Made by a program: the position numbers and the translations under genes
Shown: positions 1-12,028 of the stretch, piece after piece
Position numbering within the stretch: position 1 is the stretch's first letter
Layout: each line of letters begins with the position of its first letter
Notes under the pieces: generated by a model
Told to the model about the DNA's origin: nothing
What the model saw: the letters and a program-made list of their open reading frames with translations, nothing else
Databases searched by the model: none
DNA from: CAXSEF01 sp964236535
GTDB lineage: Bacteria > Pseudomonadota > Alphaproteobacteria > Acetobacterales > Acetobacteraceae
NCBI GenBank assembly: GCA_964236535.1
Contig: CAXSEF010000059.1
Coordinates: forward strand, 1 to 20,791
Reading direction: 5' to 3'
DNA length: 20,791 bases

Positions 1-245
1 CCGGTGCAGCCGGAACCCCACCCCGGCGGCGTGCCGCTCGCCCAGCCTGCGCCGGCATGCCCTGCCGCAGCAGCCAAGCTCGGCGAGCACCTCGCGCCAC
101 TGGATGCCGGTGCGCAGCACGAACAGGAGCCCGCCAGGGTCGCACGGTCAGAGGCTCACGGCCGCCCGCCTTTCGGCTTCGCCCGCTCGGGCGGCAGCAG
201 AGACTTGATCACCAGCCACACATTGTCAGGCACAGGAAGCGCCAT
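1..245 (-). pseudogene. IS5-family transposase remnant (N-terminal part, runs off window)
   Basis: Reading leftward from an ATG at 245, the translation begins MALPVPDNVWLVIKSLLPPE and continues RAKPKGGRP, the typical start of IS5-family transposases (DUF4096-like region). A TGA at 158-156 follows, where an Arg codon (CGA) would be expected. After a frameshift between about 133 and 156 the family pattern resumes in another frame (LLFVLRTGIQWREV, then a GC-rich stretch ending near RLHR at the window edge). One nonsense codon and at least one frameshift make it non-functional. The catalytic DDE part would lie beyond base 1. The family assignment is recalled from conserved motifs, not from a search. 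No terminal inverted repeat could be confirmed. Confidence 0.8.
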
Positions 246-621
246 GCACGTCCAGCGCTCCGGAGCCGGTTCTATCCCCAGATCTTAGCCGGATGGGGCC
301 GGCCTCGGTCGGAATCATATCGTCGTTCCCTTGCCCTGCTGCCTTGAGCAGGCTGCAGTGATATGAACGATCGTTGCCCCGGTAGTTCACGCAATATCAG
401 TGACGCATAGGGAATGCGGACAGACGGTGACTGCTGCGCGCTGGGCGTCCACTCAGGCCGGCCCGCGTTAGCGGTGCTACGGCGCGGTATGCTCTCGGGA
501 CGGTAAAGTTTGGCCCACGGAGTTGTGCGACGCCCCGCCTGGCCAGACTGGGACGCCAAACACGCCACACGACCCTGGCTTCCGGCCCGGATCGCGCGGC
601 CGTAGCCGGGTCGCGGTCAAG
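246..621. other. Intergenic region between IS5 remnant and cyclophilin gene
   Basis: No convincing gene is seen in about 376 bases. Short open frames exist on both strands but none resembles a known protein. It should contain the 3' end of the cyclophilin transcript and the outer end of the IS5 element, yet no clear terminator or inverted repeat was found. A weak 7-bp inverted repeat (TCATATC at 315-321, GATATGA at 360-366) is the only visible structure. Confidence 0.5.
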
Positions 622-1200
622 TCAGCTATTGTCGCTGGCCAGACGCATGGTGATGACGCGGTCGGGCGGAGGAGAGACAATGCCGTTGTTTGCCGGGTTG
701 CCGCGCTTGATCTGGTCGACGAACTCCATGCCTTGAACGACATTGCCCCAGATGGTGTACTGGCCGTCGAGGCTCGGGGCGGGCGCGAACATGATGTAGA
801 ACTGCGAGTTGGCGCTGTTCGGGTTGCCGGAGCGCGCCGCTCCCACAGTGCCGCGCAGAAAATGTGCCTCGCGGGTGAACTCAGCCTTCAGGTCGGGCAT
901 CTGGCTGCCGCCGGTGCCGGTTCCAGTGGGATCGCCACCCTGCGCCATGAAGCCTTCGATCACCCGGTGAAACGGGGTGTTGTCATAGAATTTCTGCGCG
1001 CACAGCGCCTTGACCCGCTCGACATGCAGGGGCGCCAAGTCGGGGCGCAGGCGGATCACCACCATCCCATCCTTGAGCTTCATGTGGATGGTGTTGGTTG
1101 GATCATTCTCCGGCGGAGACTGAGCGGCAACAGGCTGGGTGGCAGCGTCGGACATGAGGGCTCCAGCGGCGATTGCGGCGAGTAGGCTGCGGCGTTGCAT
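622..1200 (-). CDS. Exported cyclophilin-type peptidyl-prolyl cis-trans isomerase
   Basis: This 192-residue protein is a cyclophilin, which isomerises Xaa-Pro bonds during protein folding. Residues 1 to about 27 look like a signal peptide (two Arg after Met-Gln, an Ala/Leu core, then AAQS), so a periplasmic location is inferred. The cyclophilin core carries FHRVI, then GFMAQGGDPTGTGTGG, FYIMFAP and LDGQYTIWG, matching the active-site Arg, Phe and Gln regions of the family. The ATG at 1200 is preceded by GGAG at a good distance, supporting this start. It lies 13 bases after coaD on the same strand and is probably the last gene of the gyrA-coaD transcript. The queA/tgt genes that often follow coaD-ppi in alphaproteobacteria are not seen; an IS5 remnant lies there instead. 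Confidence 0.93.
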   Translation of the reverse strand: MQRRSLLAAIAAGALMSDAATQPVAAQSPPENDPTNTIHMKLKDGMVVIRLRPDLAPLHVERVKALCAQKFYDNTPFHRVIEGFMAQGGDPTGTGTGGSQMPDLKAEFTREAHFLRGTVGAARSGNPNSANSQFYIMFAPAPSLDGQYTIWGNVVQGMEFVDQIKRGNPANNGIVSPPPDRVITMRLASDNS

Positions 1201-1213
1201 GAAAAACTCCGGG

Positions 1214-1778
1214 TCAGCGTCGAAGCCGCGACAGGGTGCGCTCCAGCACCAGAGGCGGCACGAAGGAGGAGATGTCGCCGCCCAGGCGAGCGATCTCCTT
1301 GACGAAGCGGGACGAGATGAATTGGTGTCGCTCGCTGGCCATCAGGAACACCGTCTCCACGCCGCTGTCCAGGCGGTAGTTCATCCCAGCCATCTGGAAC
1401 TCGTAGTCGAAATCCGACACTGCGCGCAGACCCCGCACAATCAGCGCGGCGTCCTGGGCGCGAGCAAACTCGATCAGCAGCCCTTCGAACCCGACCACTA
1501 TGATCTCGGTCCCGGTACGCTCCGCGAGCGGCCCGGTTTCGGCACGTACCAGCTCGACCCGTTCTTCGAGATCAAACATTGGCGCCTTGCCGATATTGAT
1601 CGCAACCCCGACCACTAGCCGATCAACGAGCCGCACCGCGCGGCTGATGATGTCGACATGGCCGTTGGTCGCCGGGTCGAAGGTCCCCGGATAGACGGCG
1701 ACGCGTTTAGTGCCTGCAGGCAACGGCAGCGATGCCGGTCCAGGGATTGATACAGGGGCCAGCCCAGCCGTAGAAGTA

Positions 1779-1786
<8 letters not shown>
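1214..1786 (-). CDS. coaD: Phosphopantetheine adenylyltransferase
   Basis: CoaD transfers AMP from ATP to 4'-phosphopantetheine to give dephospho-CoA, the penultimate step of coenzyme A synthesis in the cytoplasm. The nucleotidyltransferase signature is intact: VYPGTFDPATNGH (residues 31-43, TNGH being the T/HxGH motif) and ISSRFVKE (157-164). The product is 190 residues; the usual length is about 160-170, the excess being an Ala/Pro-rich N-terminal extension of about 25 residues. The ATG at 1786 overlaps the gyrA stop in ATGACTGA, so translational coupling to gyrA is likely. A TTG at residue 22 (about base 1723) would give a family-typical length but has no visible ribosome binding site. A longer frame reaching back inside gyrA was not accepted. 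Confidence 0.95.
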
Positions 1787-4886
<3,100 letters not shown>

Positions 4887-4974
4887 CTCGGATGTGGTCC
4901 TGTCAAAAGAGAGCTAAGGCTCGGGTTCGCCCAGACGTGCCGAAAGCCAGAGGCATTTGGCAGGTCCTGCGTTA

Positions 4975-5004
4975 GGGTGCGGCGCACGTCTGCGTGCCGC
5001 ACCC
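4975..5004 (-). terminator. GC-rich hairpin between ssb/dehydrogenase remnant and gyrA
   Basis: GGGTGCGGC-G-CACG, loop TCTG, CGTGCCGCACCC form a 12-bp stem with one bulged G. It lies downstream of ssb and its adjacent pseudogene and about 90 bases before the gyrA start. No T-run follows on the minus strand, so a factor-independent terminator is possible but not certain; it could instead be part of an intergenic palindrome cluster with the hairpin at 5020-5038. Confidence 0.45.
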
Positions 5005-5019
5005 CAACAAAGGTTGATA

Positions 5020-5038
5020 CAGGGGCAGCTCGCCCCTG
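5020..5038. repeat. Perfect 7-bp hairpin in ssb-gyrA interval
   Basis: CAGGGGC, loop AGCTC, GCCCCTG form a perfect stem. Immediately rightwards an imperfect partner (CAAGGGC, AGG, GCTCTTG, about 5049-5065) repeats the theme. Such closely packed short palindromes resemble repetitive extragenic palindromes; their genome-wide copy number cannot be judged from one window. Confidence 0.5.
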
Positions 5039-5096
5039 GCGGGAGCGTCAAGGGCAGGGCTCTTGGCGAGACCGCGAGGCAGCGCCTCAGACACGC

Positions 5097-5337
5097 CTAG
5101 TAAACGACGACGATCTTACCGACCTGCTGGTTACTTCCATAAACCGGCGCGCCACGACGATCTGGTCGAGCGGAAAGCCGGGCAATTACCGGACGCAACA
5201 CCACGCTCTCCAGCCCGGCGATCACGAAAGCCTTTACTTGCGCAAGGCGCGCTGGGTCACCGATAATCTGAAACAGTGTGCAGCCTTGCACTCAGGACCT
5301 CGGGGCCGCCAGTCTCATGCACGCGAACAACGCGCAA
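5097..5337 (-). pseudogene. Collapsed medium-chain dehydrogenase/quinone oxidoreductase gene
   Basis: Reading leftward from a TTG at 5337, the translation is LRVVRVHETGGPEVL, the classic N-terminus of the zinc-type alcohol dehydrogenase/quinone oxidoreductase (MDR) family. It jumps within a few bases to a C-terminal segment (LFQIIGDPARLAQVK..., FVIAGLES, RPVIAR) ending SNQQVGKIVVVY with TAG at 5099-5097. The roughly 240 central residues, including the whole Rossmann fold, are missing. After RPVIAR, about 17 codons are read in a wrong frame; a shift of one base gives FPLDQIVVARRFME, the expected family sequence, followed by return to frame at SNQQ. This fits a 2-base deletion compensated by a later 1-base deletion. 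A 64-codon frame remains open by chance (GTG at 5291) but should not make an enzyme. It starts 35 bases after the ssb stop on the same strand. Confidence 0.8.
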
Positions 5338-5372
5338 CGTTCCCGGGTCCGGCGCCGATGCTCCGCTGTCGC

Positions 5373-5909
5373 TCAAAACGGGATCTCATCGTCCAGATCG
5401 CCGCCGCCATTGTCCCAACTCCCGCCCTGGCCGCCCGACGGCGCGGGACCGTTGACCGGCACCGGAGACCTCGCCGCGGGGGCACGGTCACGGTTGTAAC
5501 CGCCGCCGGCACCCTGGCCCCCGCCGGTGCCACCACCTCCCTCCTCGTCGCCGCCACGATTTGAGTCAAGCAGGGTCAGATTGCCCCGAAACCGGTCGAT
5601 GACGACCTCGGTGGTGTACTTGTCCTGACCGGACTGGTCGGTCCACTTGCGGGTCTGCAACGTGCCTTCGACGTAGACCTTGCGGCCCTTCTTAAGGTAA
5701 CGGTCGGCAACTTCACCAATTCGCTCGTCGAAAATGACGACACGGTGCCACTCGGTCTTCTCCTTGCGCTCGCCCGATGCCTTATCGTTCCAGGTCTCGC
5801 TGGTGGCGAGCGTCAGGTTGACGATCTTGCCTCCCGACTGGGTGTTGCGCACCTCCGGGTCCTTGCCAAGGTTACCCACCAGGATGACCTTGTTGACGCT
5901 GCCTGCCAT
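5373..5909 (-). CDS. ssb: Single-stranded DNA-binding protein
   Basis: SSB coats single-stranded DNA during replication, recombination and repair. The 178-residue protein has the N-terminal OB fold (about residues 1-112: MAGSVNKVILVGNLGKDPEV, WHRVVIFDERIGEVA, YLKKGRKVYVEGTLQTRKW). A Gly/Asp-rich flexible linker and the conserved acidic tip DLDDEIPF, which recruits partner proteins, follow. Length and architecture are normal. The ATG at 5909 has GAGAGGG just upstream. It is divergent from uvrA, an arrangement common in bacteria. The promoter probably lies near the tandem repeat at 5941-5962. The gene should be essential and constitutive; whether the shared SOS box at 6193-6207 also affects it is uncertain because of the distance. 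Confidence 0.97.
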   Translation of the reverse strand: MAGSVNKVILVGNLGKDPEVRNTQSGGKIVNLTLATSETWNDKASGERKEKTEWHRVVIFDERIGEVADRYLKKGRKVYVEGTLQTRKWTDQSGQDKYTTEVVIDRFRGNLTLLDSNRGGDEEGGGGTGGGQGAGGGYNRDRAPAARSPVPVNGPAPSGGQGGSWDNGGGDLDDEIPF

Positions 5910-5940
5910 AGAAACCCTCTCGCCGCCGCTTCTGCGCGCT

Positions 5941-5962
5941 CTACTATAAGCCTACTATAAGC
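5941..5962 (-). promoter_or_regulatory. Tandem 11-bp repeat with duplicated -10-like element, likely ssb promoter
   Basis: CTACTATAAGC occurs twice head to tail (5941-5951 and 5952-5962). On the minus strand each copy contains TATAGT, five of six matches to the -10 consensus, about 35-50 bases before the ssb start codon. Candidate -35 hexamers at 17-base spacing match only three of six positions. The repeat is certain; the promoter role is inferred. Confidence 0.5.
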
Positions 5963-6099
5963 GCGTGGGGATGGGCAGGCCAGCGGCCTTGAGCCAAACC
6001 AAGGGGTGCTGCCTCTGGAAGCCGCCGGGCTAAGCTCCGAGACCGGTACACGCTTGCGTGCACAGACCGCGATCGGGCTTCGACCCAAGCGGATGGGTT

Positions 6100-6151
6100 T
6101 TCAAAGGGCTTGCCCTTTGACAGGTCTGGACAGAGCCCGGCCTTGCTTCCT
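6100..6151. repeat. Dispersed intergenic palindromic element, copy 1
   Basis: It contains a perfect 9-bp inverted repeat with a 2-base loop, TCAAAGGGCTTGCCCTTTGA (6101-6120). Two exact blocks, TTCAAAGGGC (6100-6109) and GCCTTGCTTCCT (6140-6151), recur in the same order and near-equal spacing at 9970-9979 and 10013-10024. This indicates two diverged copies of one intergenic element. Confidence 0.65.
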
Positions 6152-6192
6152 CCAACCGCTGGCGCCAAGCACCTCGCACGCCTACATTGCCG

Positions 6193-6207
6193 GAACACCC
6201 CGAGAAC
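6193..6207. promoter_or_regulatory. LexA operator (SOS box) of uvrA
   Basis: GAAC-ACCCCGA-GAAC is an exact match to GAAC-N7-GAAC, the reverse complement of the GTTC-N7-GTTC LexA operator described in alphaproteobacteria. It lies 48 bases before the uvrA start, the expected place for a LexA-repressed excision-repair gene, and in the spacer shared with ssb. Binding is inferred from the match. Confidence 0.8.
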
Positions 6208-6254
6208 CCGGCGCCCCCCGGCCCGACCCACAGAGCGGAGCGCGCGACCCACGC

Positions 6255-9344
<3,090 letters not shown>

Positions 9345-9349
9345 CAAGC

Positions 9350-9366
9350 CCAGGGCGAAACCCTGG
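9350..9366 (+). terminator. Short hairpin just after uvrA
   Basis: CCAGGG, loop CGAAA, CCCTGG form a perfect 6-bp stem starting 6 bases after the uvrA stop. No T-run follows, so termination here is only a possibility. Confidence 0.35.
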
Positions 9367-9494
9367 ACCCTACTGGAGCGAGCTCCCCCAGACCGACAAA
9401 CCTGGCTTGTCCGGCGGGAACGTGCCGCCGGCCTGAGAAAGGCATGTGCGGCGAACCTAGATGGAGTCTTGAGGGCCCGCGCTCCCGGTTAAGC

Positions 9495-9967
9495 TTATCT
9501 CAAAACCTTCGGGTCGCGCTTCTCCAGGAGCGACTTGCCCGCCATCCAGTACGCACGGCTGTTCGCTGTCACGCCGCTCGCCGCGTGCCTCACCGGCGGC
9601 GTCTGTGCGGCACCGTCGGGGTCGGTGGCGGACGTCGCGACCGCCCGCCGGTCGAAAGATCAACGCTTCTCGTGCCGCCTCCGGACGGCCTTTGGCCAGC
9701 GCGGCTTCGTGTCGGCACGCAGCACCGTGCGGTAGGTGCCAAGTGGCGGCGCGTCCGCGGGAACGGTATCGGTGCTCAGCCACATCGTCGCATACAGCCC
9801 CAGGCGCTCGACATTCTCGTTGTGCGTGCTGGTGTAGAGATCCATGATCGAGATGCTAAAAGACCAGCCCATCAAGGCAGCTTCGCCAGTCCGCGGCGCT
9901 GACTGATGAAGTCCACCGCCGAGCCCACGTCGCGTGCCGCGGCGGCGTTGTCCATGATCGGCGGATG
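9495..9967 (-). pseudogene. Alpha/beta-hydrolase gene remnant (multiple disruptions)
   Basis: Read leftward from 9967, SHPPIMDNAAAARDVGSAVDF... RRGLAKLP matches the region before the nucleophile elbow of alpha/beta hydrolases and ends at TGA 9874-9872. After a one-base shift the sequence continues as MGWSFSISIMDLYTSTHNE, then NVERLGLYATMWLSTDTVP. This corresponds to the usual GWSWGTS elbow, so the Gly after the catalytic Ser motif is lost. A TGA at 9662-9660 interrupts it; the same frame then goes on as ATSATDPDGAAQTPPV and SRAYWMAGKS to a TAA at 9497-9495. Only about 155 of some 300 residues remain, with both ends missing. Family and order of segments are recognised from memory of the family pattern; the exact subfamily is unknown. 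Confidence 0.72.
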
Positions 9968-9969
9968 AC

Positions 9970-10024
9970 TTCAAAGGGCAATTGGTGCCTTTCGGGTCGG
10001 AGTAAGGGCCCAGCCTTGCTTCCT
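9970..10024. repeat. Dispersed intergenic palindromic element, copy 2
   Basis: TTCAAAGGGC (9970-9979) and GCCTTGCTTCCT (10013-10024) repeat the two exact blocks of the element at 6100-6151 with 43 instead of 40 bases between block starts. The palindrome is degraded here (AAAGGGC ... GCCTTT). It begins within three bases of where the hydrolase remnant loses its homology. Confidence 0.6.
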
Positions 10025-10084
10025 TGCGGTTGGCCCCGCTCGGTGGTCCGAGCGGTGAAAGCCCCACCTTCCGGAGACTTGCCC

Positions 10085-10804
10085 GTGCGCCACGAGACCC
10101 TGACCTACCAGGCCGACAGCCTATCAATGCAGAGCCAGCTGTTCTTCGAGACGACCGCCGGACCCCGTGCCGGAGTACTGGTGTTCCCGGAGGCGTTCGG
10201 ACTGAGCGAGCACGCGATCGCCCGAGCCGAGCGGCTGGCGGCACTTGGCTACGTGGCACTCGCCTGCGACCTGCACGGCAACGGCCGCGTCGTCGATGGG
10301 CTCGAAGAGGCGCTCGGCCTGCTTAAGCCGCTGTTCGCCGATCCATTGCGCACTCGCGCTCGCGGCCAGGGTGGCCTGCAGGCGCTGAGCGCGCGCACCG
10401 AAGTGGACAAATCCCGCATTGCCGCGATCGGCTTCTGCTTCGGCGGCACGATGGCGCTCGAGCTTGCCCGCGCTGGCGCCAACCTGAAGTCGGTAGTCGG
10501 CTTCCACAGCGGGCTGGGCACGGCGGCGCCGAAGACCGACGCGAAGGCAATCCGTGGGCGCGTTCTGGTCTGCATCGGCGCCGACGATCCGACGATCCCG
10601 GCCGAGCAGCGCGCCGAGTTCGAATCCGAGATGCGCGACGCCGGGGTGGACTGGCAGATGCACCTGTACGGCGACACCGTGCACAGCTTCACCAACCACG
10701 GTGCGGCCAAGCGCAACATGCCGGATGCCATCCGATACAGCCCGGGAGCCGACGCACGCTCCTGGGCGTCGATGCAGGAGCTGTTTTCCGAGACACTGGG
10801 ATAG
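10085..10804 (+). CDS. Dienelactone hydrolase family protein
   Basis: This 239-residue alpha/beta-hydrolase belongs to the dienelactone hydrolase (DLH) family, cytoplasmic enzymes that open lactone or ester bonds. The nucleophile elbow is IGFCFGG (Cys118), with the acid in IGADDPTIP (Asp167/168) and the histidine in TVHSFTNHG (His200), giving the Cys-Asp-His triad of the family. The fold pattern VLVFPEAFGLSEHAIARAERLA and GYVALACDLHG is typical. A GTG at 10085 is chosen because GGAG lies 8 bases upstream and the N-terminus then matches family length; earlier in-frame starts run through the intergenic repeat. The true substrate is unknown: no chlorocatechol or other ring-cleavage genes lie nearby. 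It is convergent with the slipin gene. Confidence 0.9.
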   Translation: MRHETLTYQADSLSMQSQLFFETTAGPRAGVLVFPEAFGLSEHAIARAERLAALGYVALACDLHGNGRVVDGLEEALGLLKPLFADPLRTRARGQGGLQALSARTEVDKSRIAAIGFCFGGTMALELARAGANLKSVVGFHSGLGTAAPKTDAKAIRGRVLVCIGADDPTIPAEQRAEFESEMRDAGVDWQMHLYGDTVHSFTNHGAAKRNMPDAIRYSPGADARSWASMQELFSETLG

Positions 10805-10810
10805 GAACCA

Positions 10811-10835
10811 GGATCCGGAGGCTCCGCCCCGGACC
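10811..10835 (+). terminator. Hairpin after the DLH gene
   Basis: GGATCCGGAGGC, loop TCC, GCCCCGGACC form a 10-bp stem with two bulged A residues, 7 bases after the stop codon. A second weak pair, CCTCAG (10853-10858) and CTGAGG (10875-10880), follows. The site lies between convergent genes and may serve as a terminator or be an extragenic palindrome; no T-run is present. Confidence 0.4.
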
Positions 10836-10903
10836 TCGCCAAGTAACAAGTCCCTCAGAAACCTTCAACCGGCGCTGAGGTAAACCTGGCGTCCGTGCGC
10901 GAC

Positions 10904-11689
10904 TCAGACGCCCCCGTGCTCCGGGGGCAACGACCCTGGCCTTGCCTTTGCCGCGACCGCCCCCAGCGCTGCGGCCATATCGGTCGGCACCAGCACGGTG
11001 ACGCCGCGATCCTTGTTCATCTCATACAGCAGGTTCATCTGCCGCAGCTGCAACGCCACCGGGTTGTCAGTATAGATTGCGGCCGCCTCTAGCACCTGGC
11101 GCGCGATGTCCTGCTCGGCCGAAGCCAGCGTGACCCGCGCCGACTTCTCGCGCTCCGCCTGCGCCTGGCGGCTCATCGCGTCCTGCAGGCTCGCGGGGAT
11201 GGCGACGTCGCGGATCTCGACCGAGCGCACGCCGACGCCCCAGCCGTTGGTCTTGGCGGCGATGGTGACTCGCAACTGCTCGTCGGCGCTGCGACGGTCG
11301 GAGAGCAGGCGGGACAGGTCCGACGCGCCGATCATCTCGCGCAGGCTGGTTTGCGACACCCGCTCGATTGCCTCGGCATAGTTCGCGATGTTGATCGCCG
11401 CCGCACGCGGGTCCTCCACCTGCCAGAACACGATGGCGTCCACACCCACCGCGACCGTGTCGCGGGTCAGCGCCTGCTCGGCGGTGATCGAGGTGGTCTG
11501 GATGCGCAAGTCGATCGTGGTTGCGATGGTGTCGATAACCGGCAGCAGGATGTAGAGCCCGGGGCCGCGCACGGCTTGGAAGCGGCCAAGGCGCAGCACG
11601 ACGACACGCCTCCACTCCTGCACCACCCGCACCGTGCGCAACAGCAGCAGGACAAGAAGCATGACTGGCACGATCAGGAGCGCGAGCAT
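10904..11689 (-). CDS. Slipin/stomatin-like SPFH-domain membrane protein
   Basis: The 261-residue protein has an N-terminal membrane segment (about residues 2-18, almost all Leu/Val/Met). A band-7/SPFH domain follows: VVVLRLGRFQAVRGPGLY, TTSITAEQALTRDTVAVGVDAIVFWQVEDPRAA, SQTSLREMIGASDLSRLLSDR. A coiled-coil-prone stretch (AMSRQAQAEREKSARVTLAS) leads to the typical C-terminus. Slipins oligomerise on the inner membrane and scaffold or control membrane proteases; many are paired with an NfeD partner, but none is adjacent here. The ATG at 11689 has GAGG 7 bases upstream and places the membrane helix at the N-terminus, so it is preferred over an in-frame start at 11800. It is convergent with the DLH gene. 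Confidence 0.92.
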   Translation of the reverse strand: MLALLIVPVMLLVLLLLRTVRVVQEWRRVVVLRLGRFQAVRGPGLYILLPVIDTIATTIDLRIQTTSITAEQALTRDTVAVGVDAIVFWQVEDPRAAAINIANYAEAIERVSQTSLREMIGASDLSRLLSDRRSADEQLRVTIAAKTNGWGVGVRSVEIRDVAIPASLQDAMSRQAQAEREKSARVTLASAEQDIARQVLEAAAIYTDNPVALQLRQMNLLYEMNKDRGVTVLVPTDMAAALGAVAAKARPGSLPPEHGGV

Positions 11690-12028
11690 GGACGAACCTC
11701 GATATCCGGGGACGCAAAAGCACGCCTCGCCGGATCTCGTCAGACCATTCGGTTCAAGGGCGGCGATCCCTTGGTGCCGCTGTGCTACGGCGACGCCCAT
11801 AAGAATAAGGCAGCACAGCCAACAAGCTGTGCTGCCTTATTAATAACACCTCATCTAGAGCAAACACTAGCAGCGTGTAAACCGAGTCACCCAGCTTACT
11901 TCTGAGTGCGCCAGAATATCCGGATTACCAATTCGGCGATGCGTCGCAGGGTGTCGACGCGACCTTGCCGAATTGCTGGAGCAAGCAAAGCATAAGCGGG
12001 CCGTCAGGCGGCTGCATCGACCAAATCG
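11690..12028. other. Intergenic region between bicupin and slipin genes
   Basis: About 339 bases with no recognisable gene. The middle and right parts are visibly richer in A and T than the flanking genes. The main structure is the perfect hairpin at 11804-11841. Short open frames here gave no family resemblance. Confidence 0.55.
11804..11841 (-). terminator. Perfect 16-bp hairpin downstream of the bicupin gene
   Basis: AATAAGGCAGCACAGC, loop CAACAA, GCTGTGCTGCCTTATT form a perfect 16-bp stem with a 6-base loop. On the minus strand the stem ends in CCTTATTCTTATG, a moderately T-rich tract, so it can terminate the bicupin transcript, whose stop is about 190 bases upstream. The stem is A/T-flanked and may act in both directions. 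A mobile-element end is an alternative. Confidence 0.6.

Larger units (their letters stand above)
5910..6254. other. Divergent ssb-uvrA control region
   Basis: This 345-base spacer holds no convincing gene. From left to right it contains a tandem 11-bp repeat with -10-like elements facing ssb (5941-5962), a dispersed palindromic element (6100-6151) and a LexA operator (6193-6207) facing uvrA. The open frame that continues uvrA upstream to 6006 has no family similarity and is treated as leader. Confidence 0.7.

Noticed and set aside
315..366. TCATATC ... GATATGA inverted repeat as IS end or terminator
   Set aside because: Only 7 bp with 38 bases between the arms and no supporting target duplication or T-run.
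1747..1759. TTGATACAGGGGC shared with 5014-5026
   Set aside because: A single 13-base match between two sites is expected by chance in a window of this size, and one copy lies inside coaD coding sequence.
6117..6122. Perfect TTGACA as a uvrA -35 element
   Set aside because: It lies inside the right arm and edge of the palindromic element and no -10-like hexamer occurs at 16-18 bases downstream.
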